A DNA stretch of 64,000 nucleotides from Pseudomonas capeferrum (GTDB lineage: Bacteria > Pseudomonadota > Gammaproteobacteria > Pseudomonadales > Pseudomonadaceae). The DNA lies in assembly GCF_000731675.1 (NCBI RefSeq), contig NZ_JMIT01000003.1:478058-542057 (forward strand), given 5' to 3'. The translations under genes and the position numbers were made by a program. Positions within the stretch are counted from its first letter, which is position 1, and the number at the start of each line of letters is the position of its first letter. Shown here one piece after another: positions 58,867 to 64,000 of the stretch. The notes beneath the pieces are model-generated. The model searched no databases and was not told where the DNA came from. It saw nothing but the letters and a program-made list of their open reading frames with translations.

Positions 58867-59739
58867 TCAGTGCCCGCCCAGCTCTCGGATATTCTGCTTG
58901 AGGTTTTCGAAGTCGTAGTCCGACAAGCCAATGTAGTCGAGCACCAGCGGCCCCACCACCTCCCACTCGTGGTCAACGCTCTGGCTGCCCAGCACGCGGT
59001 AGGACGCGCAGATGTGCTCGGCCATCTTCAGCACCGCCAGCAGGTTTTTCAGCTGGCTCTGGGTATTGCGCGAAGACTCGTCGCGGAACACCGCCAAGGC
59101 ATTGTGGTGGTTGGCGATGGCCGCAGTGAGGTGCTCGGGCAGACGCCAGGACTTGGCGGTGAAATACCCCACTACCGAGTGGTTGGTATTGAACGCACGG
59201 TTTTCCGTATCGACCACACGGGTTTCGCCGTCGGCCTTGGCGTAGGCCTCTTCCAGCACCTCCATGTAGTTGGGGAAGCGCTTGAGCATCAGCGGCACGC
59301 CGCAATCATGGAACAGCCCAAGGGTGTAGGCCTCGTCCGCCGACTGCATGCCGGTGCGCTTGGCCAGGGTCAGGCAGGTCATTGCCACATCCTGCGCGGT
59401 GTCCCAGAAGCGGTTCAGGGTGACGATGGTTTCGTCGCTCATTTCGCCTTTGATCGACTGGGCGTTGATCAAGTTGATGATCGAACGGCTGCCCAGCAGG
59501 TTCACCGCACGCTGGATCGAGCCAATTTTGTTGGAGAGGCCGAAATGCGGGGAGTTGACCAGCTTGAGCAAGGCGCCGGACAAGCCCGGGTCCTGGGAAA
59601 TCAGCTTGGCGATGGTTTCCAGATCTGGGTCAGGCATGTACTGCTCGAACTGCAGGTCAACCATGATCTGCGGTTGCGGCGGGATGGTAATGCCTTGCAA
59701 GGCTTGCTGGATCTGTTCGGCGCTGAGTTCTTGGGACAT
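58867..59739 (-). CDS. HDOD-domain signalling protein
   Basis: The product is 290 residues from ATG 59739 (MSQELSAEQIQQALQGITIP); a longer in-frame start overlaps the divergent rlmI and is rejected. The HDOD domain includes PDLETIAKLISQDPGLSGAL, LVNSPHFGLSNKIGSIQRAV and NLLGSRSIINLINAQSI. The family is a degenerate HD-type fold without confirmed hydrolase activity, used in signalling and biofilm control in pseudomonads. Residues such as FHDCGV and NHHNAL keep some histidines. It heads an operon with mutM. Confidence 0.86.
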   Translation of the reverse strand: MSQELSAEQIQQALQGITIPPQPQIMVDLQFEQYMPDPDLETIAKLISQDPGLSGALLKLVNSPHFGLSNKIGSIQRAVNLLGSRSIINLINAQSIKGEMSDETIVTLNRFWDTAQDVAMTCLTLAKRTGMQSADEAYTLGLFHDCGVPLMLKRFPNYMEVLEEAYAKADGETRVVDTENRAFNTNHSVVGYFTAKSWRLPEHLTAAIANHHNALAVFRDESSRNTQSQLKNLLAVLKMAEHICASYRVLGSQSVDHEWEVVGPLVLDYIGLSDYDFENLKQNIRELGGH

Positions 59740-59876
59740 GCGTACACACTCGTTGAGGACGGCGAATTCTAACACCGGATCGTCTGGCTTTACGGCTGGC
59801 CAGCACTTTGTCGCGCCCAGCACCGCAGCAAGGGCCAACACGGTATACTCCCGCTCTTTTTTCCCGGAGCGACGTC

Positions 59877-61073
59877 ATGTCCCTGCCCAGCCTTCGCCTC
59901 AAAGCCAATGCCGACCGCCGCCTGCGCGCTGGCCACCTGTGGGTCTACAGCAATGAAGTCGACGTCGCCGCGACCCCGCTGCAAGGCTTGCAGGCCGGCC
60001 AGCAGGCGGTCCTCGAGGCCGCCAACGGCAAGCCGCTGGGCATCGTGGCGCTGAGCCCGAACAACCTGATCTGCGCGCGCCTGCTGTCGCGCGACGTCAA
60101 GCTGCCACTGGACAAGTCGCTGCTGGTGCACCGCCTCAATGTCGCCCTGTCGCTGCGTGAGCGCCTGTTCGACAAGCCGTGCTACCGCCTGGTCTACGGC
60201 GACTCCGACCTGCTCCCAGGCCTGGTGGTCGACCGTTTCTTCGACATCCTCGTGGTTCAGCTGGCCTCGGCCACCATGGAGCTGCACAAGGACGACGTGA
60301 TCGCCGCCCTGATCCAGGTGCTCAAGCCAAGCGGCATTCTGTTCAAGAACGATTCCGCCGCGCGTGATGCCGAAGGCCTGCAGCGCTACGTCGAAACCGT
60401 TTACGGCGAAGTGCCGGACTGGGTTGCACTGGAAGAGAACGGCGTGCAATTCGAGGCCCCGGTACGTGAAGGGCAAAAGACCGGCTGGTTCTATGACCAC
60501 CGCATGAACCGCGCGCGCCTGGCCCCCTACGTCAAAGGCAAACGCGTGCTCGACCTGTTCAGCTACATCGGTGGCTGGGGCGTGCAGGCCGGCGCATTTG
60601 GTGCCAGCGAAGTGTTCTGTGTGGATGCCTCGGGCTTCGCCCTGGACGGCGTCGAGCGCAACGCCGCACTCAACGGCATCAGCGAGAAACTGACCTGCAT
60701 CGAAGGTGACGTGTTCGAGGCCCTGCGCGAGCTGAAGGCCGCCGAAGAGCGCTTCGACGTGATCATTGCCGACCCACCCGCGTTCATCAAGCGCAAGAAA
60801 GACCTGAAAAACGGCGAAGCGGCCTACCGCCGCCTCAACGAACAGGCCATGCGCATGCTCAACAAGGACGGCATCCTGGTCAGCGCCTCGTGCTCCATGC
60901 ACCTGCCCGAAGATGACCTGAACAACATCCTGCTGACCAGCGCCCGTCACCTGGATCGCAATCTGCAACTGCTCGAGCGCGGCGGCCAAGGCCCGGACCA
61001 CCCGGTGCACCCGGCCATTGCCGAAACCCGCTACATCAAGAGCATTACCTGCCGGTTGCTGCCAAACAGCTGA
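59877..61073 (+). CDS. rlmI: 23S rRNA methyltransferase RlmI-like (m5C)
   Basis: The product is 398 residues from ATG 59877 (MSLPSLRLKANADRRLRAGH), with CGGAGC upstream. An N-terminal PUA domain (HLWVYSNEVDVAATPLQGLQ) is followed by a SAM methyltransferase domain with VLDLFSYIGGWGVQAGAFGA (motif I), FDVIIADPPAFIKRKKDL and VSASCSMHLPEDDL with a catalytic Cys. It likely methylates C1962 of 23S rRNA. A TATACT-like -10 box lies near 59843. It is divergent from the HDOD gene. Confidence 0.92.
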   Translation: MSLPSLRLKANADRRLRAGHLWVYSNEVDVAATPLQGLQAGQQAVLEAANGKPLGIVALSPNNLICARLLSRDVKLPLDKSLLVHRLNVALSLRERLFDKPCYRLVYGDSDLLPGLVVDRFFDILVVQLASATMELHKDDVIAALIQVLKPSGILFKNDSAARDAEGLQRYVETVYGEVPDWVALEENGVQFEAPVREGQKTGWFYDHRMNRARLAPYVKGKRVLDLFSYIGGWGVQAGAFGASEVFCVDASGFALDGVERNAALNGISEKLTCIEGDVFEALRELKAAEERFDVIIADPPAFIKRKKDLKNGEAAYRRLNEQAMRMLNKDGILVSASCSMHLPEDDLNNILLTSARHLDRNLQLLERGGQGPDHPVHPAIAETRYIKSITCRLLPNS

Positions 61074-61084
61074 TGCACTGCCCT

Positions 61085-61103
61085 GGGGCCGCCTTGCGGC
61101 CCC
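61085..61103. terminator. GC hairpin between rlmI and mgtE
   Basis: GGGGCCGC-CTT-GCGGCCCC, identical to the 19 bases at 5024-5042, again sits between two convergent genes. It likely marks the 3' ends of both. Confidence 0.6.
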
Positions 61104-61112
61104 AAAGGCACA

Positions 61113-62168
61113 TCAGATCCCCAGCACGTACGAAGCAATCCCGAAATACACCAGCACCCCCGCCGCATCGGCAATCGACGTCACCAACGGCCCGCTGGCA
61201 GTCGCCGGGTCGAGCTTGAGCTTGGTGAACATGAACGGCAGGCTCATGCCGATCAGGCTACCCAGCAACACGATCACCAGCATGCTGCTGGCAACGATGA
61301 TGGCCACGTCCACCCCACCGCGCAACGCACCCAGCGATGCCACCGCCACCGCCATGGTGGCCCCCAGCGCCAACGCCACACCGCACTCGCGCCCCAGCAT
61401 CCGCAGCCAGTCACGCATCACCACCTCGCCCGTCGCCAGGCCCCGCACCATCAAGGTCGCCGACTGCGCCCCGGCATTGCCACCGCTGTCCACCAACAGC
61501 GGCAGGAAGAACACCAGCACGATATGCGCGGCAATGGTCTCTTCGAACGCGGCGATGCCCGCCCCCGAAAACAGGTTGCCGAACACCAGCAGCACCAGCC
61601 ACAACACCCGCTTGCGGTACAACAGGCTGACCGTGGCATCCCGCAGGTTGCCCACGTGGTTGGTGATGGATGCGCCCTTGTGGAAGTCCTCGGTGGCCTC
61701 ATCGACCACCACGTCGAGCGCATCGTCGCACGTCACCAGCCCCACCAGACGCCCGCCCTCGTCCAGCACCGGCACGGCCAGCAGGTCGTGCTGGCGTATC
61801 AGGCGGGCCACCTCTTCCTGGCGGGTCGCGGTACACACGCAGATGACCTTGTGCACCATGATCTGCTCGATCGGCTGCTCGGGGGCGGCCAGGATCAACT
61901 CGCGCAAGGACAAGGTACCGCGCAGGTTGCGCTGCTCATCGAGGACATAGGACTGATAGATCGTTTCGGCATCGGCGGCCTCGCGGCGCAGCATGTCGAT
62001 GGCCTGGCTGGCAGTGAGGCCGGCATCGAGGCACGAGTATTCGCTGGTCATCAGGTAACCGGCCGTGCCTTCGCGGTAGCCGTGCGGGTGCAGCAGGTCG
62101 TCGCGACGCGCCTGGGCGGCCTGGCGCAGGTCGAGGGGGGAAACGCAGAAATCGGAAGAGTGTTGCAT
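61113..62168 (-). CDS. mgtE: Short MgtE-type magnesium transporter (CBS plus membrane domain)
   Basis: The product is 351 residues from ATG 62168, with GGAG upstream. A CBS pair occupies residues about 50-175 (SLRELILAAPEQPIEQIMVH; VARLIRQHDLLAVPVLDEGG), and five C-terminal membrane segments follow, with SGGNAGAQSATLMVRGLATG and VLGSLIGMSLPFMF-like pore motifs. Classical MgtE is about 450 residues, with an N-terminal alpha-superhelix that gates the pore; here that domain appears missing. It would pass Mg2+ or Co2+ through the inner membrane with altered gating. Complete and not frameshifted. Confidence 0.85.
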   Translation of the reverse strand: MQHSSDFCVSPLDLRQAAQARRDDLLHPHGYREGTAGYLMTSEYSCLDAGLTASQAIDMLRREAADAETIYQSYVLDEQRNLRGTLSLRELILAAPEQPIEQIMVHKVICVCTATRQEEVARLIRQHDLLAVPVLDEGGRLVGLVTCDDALDVVVDEATEDFHKGASITNHVGNLRDATVSLLYRKRVLWLVLLVFGNLFSGAGIAAFEETIAAHIVLVFFLPLLVDSGGNAGAQSATLMVRGLATGEVVMRDWLRMLGRECGVALALGATMAVAVASLGALRGGVDVAIIVASSMLVIVLLGSLIGMSLPFMFTKLKLDPATASGPLVTSIADAAGVLVYFGIASYVLGI

Positions 62169-62646
62169 GAGGTTCTCCAGGCGCCGACGCAGGCACCTGC
62201 AAACCTCAGCCACACGGGCTCAAGCCTTCGCAGGCCCTGGCGACGACGCGCTCAGTGCCAATTTACGAGTTCGGTATGAACTGAAACTGGGAAGGTCCAT
62301 TGAGGGTGTATCTCGTGAAGCCGCACATGCGGCGGGCGGATCACAGTCAGCCTGGGCCGGCAGGTCAGCCCTTGAAGCGCCGTTTCGGAAGGGTCCTACA
62401 AACTACCGGCTATTCGGCCAAAGCCACCGCCCAGACACATCGCCATTCCCTCGCCGCGCCAGCGGTGTAGAATCGGGCTATTCATCGCCAGTCATCCCCG
62501 GCGGGTTTATGAGCTCTGGTCGAGCACGCGGCGATCCCGTGGTGTCTTCGGCCCCATCCGTGCCAGTGGCAACCGGCCTAAGGCGCATAGGACAAGAGAA
62601 GCTCACTCCCCTTTTTGTGACCTGATTAAGCCGCCAGGAGCGCTTC
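62169..62646. other. 478-bp gene-free region between divergent mgtE and ilvD
   Basis: The mgtE leader (62169-62300) shows short GC-rich stems but no riboswitch I recognise. Closer to ilvD, a TAGAAT (-10-like) at 62468-62473 is followed at 62509-62625 by a 38-codon open frame with valine-rich VVSSAPSVPV, ending 21 bases before the ilvD ATG. Its ribosome site is weak. This may be a leader peptide of ilvD, or only part of the untranslated leader. Confidence 0.45.
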
Positions 62647-64000
62647 ATGCCTGATTATCGTTCCAAGACTTCCACCCATGGCCGCAACATGGCCGGCGCT
62701 CGTGCCCTGTGGCGCGCCACCGGGATGAAGGACGAAGATTTCAAGAAACCGATCATTGCCATCGCCAACTCGTTCACCCAGTTCGTCCCGGGCCACGTGC
62801 ACCTGAAGGACCTGGGCCAGCTGGTTGCCCGTGAGATCGAGCGCGCCGGTGGCGTGGCCAAGGAATTCAACACCATCGCGGTCGACGACGGCATCGCCAT
62901 GGGCCACGACGGCATGCTGTACTCGCTGCCTAGCCGCGAGATCATCGCCGACGCCGTGGAATACATGGTCAACGCCCACTGCGCCGACGCCATCGTCTGC
63001 ATCTCCAACTGCGACAAGATCACCCCCGGCATGCTGATGGCCGCCCTGCGCCTGAACATCCCGGTGATCTTCGTCTCCGGCGGCCCAATGGAAGCCGGCA
63101 AGACCAAGCTGGCCAGCCACGGCCTGGACCTGGTCGACGCGATGGTCATCGCCGCCGACTCCTCGGCCTCCGACGAGAAGGTCGCCGAATACGAGCGCAG
63201 CGCCTGCCCGACGTGCGGTTCGTGTTCCGGCATGTTCACCGCCAACTCGATGAACTGCCTGACCGAGGCACTGGGCCTGGCCCTGCCGGGCAACGGTTCG
63301 ACCCTGGCCACCCACTCCGACCGCGAGCAGCTGTTCCTCACGGCTGGCCGCACCATCGTCGAGCTGTGCAAGCGCTACTACGGTGAGAACGACGCGTCGG
63401 TGCTGCCGCGCAGCATCGCCAACTTCAAGGCGTTCGAAAACGCCATGATGCTCGACATCGCCATGGGCGGTTCGACCAACACCATCCTGCACCTGCTGGC
63501 CGCGGCCCAGGAAGGCGAGGTGGCGTTCGACCTGCGTGACATCGACCGCCTGTCGCGCGTGGTGCCGCAGCTGTGCAAGGTGGCGCCGAATATCCAGAAG
63601 TACCACATGGAAGACGTGCACCGCGCCGGCGGCATCTTCAGCATCCTCGGCTCGCTGGCCCGTGGCGGCCTGCTGCACACCGACCTGCCGACCGTGCACA
63701 GCCGCAGCATGGAAGAAGCCATCGCCAAGTGGGACATCACCCAGACCGACGACGAAGCGGTACACACCTTCTTCAAGGCCGGCCCGGCGGGCATCCCGAC
63801 CCAGACCGCGTTCAGCCAGTCGACCCGCTGGGAAACCCTCGACGACGACCGTGAAAACGGCTGCATCCGCAGCTTCGAGCACGCCTACTCGCAAGAGGGC
63901 GGCCTGGCCGTGCTGTACGGCAACATCGCCCTCGACGGTTGCGTGGTAAAAACCGCCGGTGTCGACGAGTCGATCCACGTGTTCGAAGGCAGCGCGAAGA
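62647..64000 (+). CDS. ilvD: Dihydroxy-acid dehydratase, N-terminal three quarters (3' truncated by window edge)
   Basis: From ATG 62647, with CCAGGAGCGCTTC upstream, 451 complete codons are visible of a protein near 610 residues. It contains GRNMAGARALWRATGMKDED, AVDDGIAMGHDGMLYSLPSR, the Fe-S ligand cysteines in CISNCDKITPGM and CPTCGSCSGMFTANSMNC, and MGGSTNTILHLLAAAQ. IlvD dehydrates dihydroxyisovalerate and dihydroxymethylvalerate in valine and isoleucine synthesis. The frame runs off the window. It is divergent from mgtE, with a 478-bp gap. Confidence 0.96.
   Translation, partial: MPDYRSKTSTHGRNMAGARALWRATGMKDEDFKKPIIAIANSFTQFVPGHVHLKDLGQLVAREIERAGGVAKEFNTIAVDDGIAMGHDGMLYSLPSREIIADAVEYMVNAHCADAIVCISNCDKITPGMLMAALRLNIPVIFVSGGPMEAGKTKLASHGLDLVDAMVIAADSSASDEKVAEYERSACPTCGSCSGMFTANSMNCLTEALGLALPGNGSTLATHSDREQLFLTAGRTIVELCKRYYGENDASVLPRSIANFKAFENAMMLDIAMGGSTNTILHLLAAAQEGEVAFDLRDIDRLSRVVPQLCKVAPNIQKYHMEDVHRAGGIFSILGSLARGGLLHTDLPTVHSRSMEEAIAKWDITQTDDEAVHTFFKAGPAGIPTQTAFSQSTRWETLDDDRENGCIRSFEHAYSQEGGLAVLYGNIALDGCVVKTAGVDESIHVFEGSAK

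Noticed and set aside
58867..59841. Long form of the HDOD protein starting at 59841
   Set aside because: The extra 34 residues lie over the rlmI promoter and are not HDOD-like; MSQEL at 59739 fits the family.

Overview
The window is a chromosomal segment of a gammaproteobacterium of the Pseudomonas putida group. Three things point there: high-GC coding sequence with strong G/C third-position bias, many intergenic GGGGCCGC/GCGGCCCC hairpins and a long TGTAGGAGCGGCC-type inverted repeat, and a gene order I know from pseudomonads (hemE-gltD-gltB-aroB-aroK-pil, priA-argS, pilT-yggS-proC-metXW-rdgB-hemW, ftsY-ftsE-ftsX-rpoH, coaD-fdx-mutM, ilvD). The species call is inference from recall, not from a search. 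I saw no tRNA, rRNA, CRISPR array, insertion sequence or prophage.

Layout. 1-5.4 kb is a small accessory-looking block: the end of selO, trxC, a HigB/HigA toxin-antitoxin pair, an orphan ParA ATPase, a LysR regulator divergent from a YnfM-like exporter, and a periplasmic OB-fold protein. 5.5-20.1 kb is one long minus-strand stretch: hemE, the glutamate synthase genes gltB and gltD, a DamX-like SPOR protein, aroB and aroK, and a compact type IV pilus assembly operon (pilM, pilN, a fused pilO-pilP, and a short pilQ). 20.2-31.6 kb holds ponA (PBP1A), maeB, a secreted nuclease, rpmE, priA, argS, an FtsN-like SPOR protein, a TM2 protein and an NlpC/P60 hydrolase. 31.7-42.5 kb runs pilT, yggS, proC, yggT, metX, metW, a DUF4426 protein, rdgB, hemW, a DUF3392 protein, trmB, thiG, thiS, a DUF423 protein and mtgA. 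42.6-50.4 kb carries rpoH and ftsX/E/Y on the minus strand, then a pair of M16 peptidases and rsmD on the plus strand. 50.5-57.1 kb contains an orphan M16 tail gene, a YheT hydrolase, a sulfurtransferase and a TetR regulator facing an aldehyde dehydrogenase / Tat lipoprotein / GMC oxidoreductase operon. 57.2 kb to the end has coaD, a ferredoxin gene, mutM, an HDOD protein, rlmI, a short MgtE and the first three quarters of ilvD.

Most of the window is core metabolism and envelope housekeeping. The parts that deserve a second look are the minimal pilus operon with a fused PilO-PilP and a secretin too short for AMIN domains; an orphan 79-residue gene that matches the C-terminus of the nearby M16 peptidase; the HigBA pair wedged against trxC with a palindrome over its own ribosome binding site; the rpmE terminator embedded in the coding start of the nuclease gene; a 44-bp perfect inverted repeat that supplies the pilT stop codon; and the TetR-controlled aldehyde/GMC redox operon.
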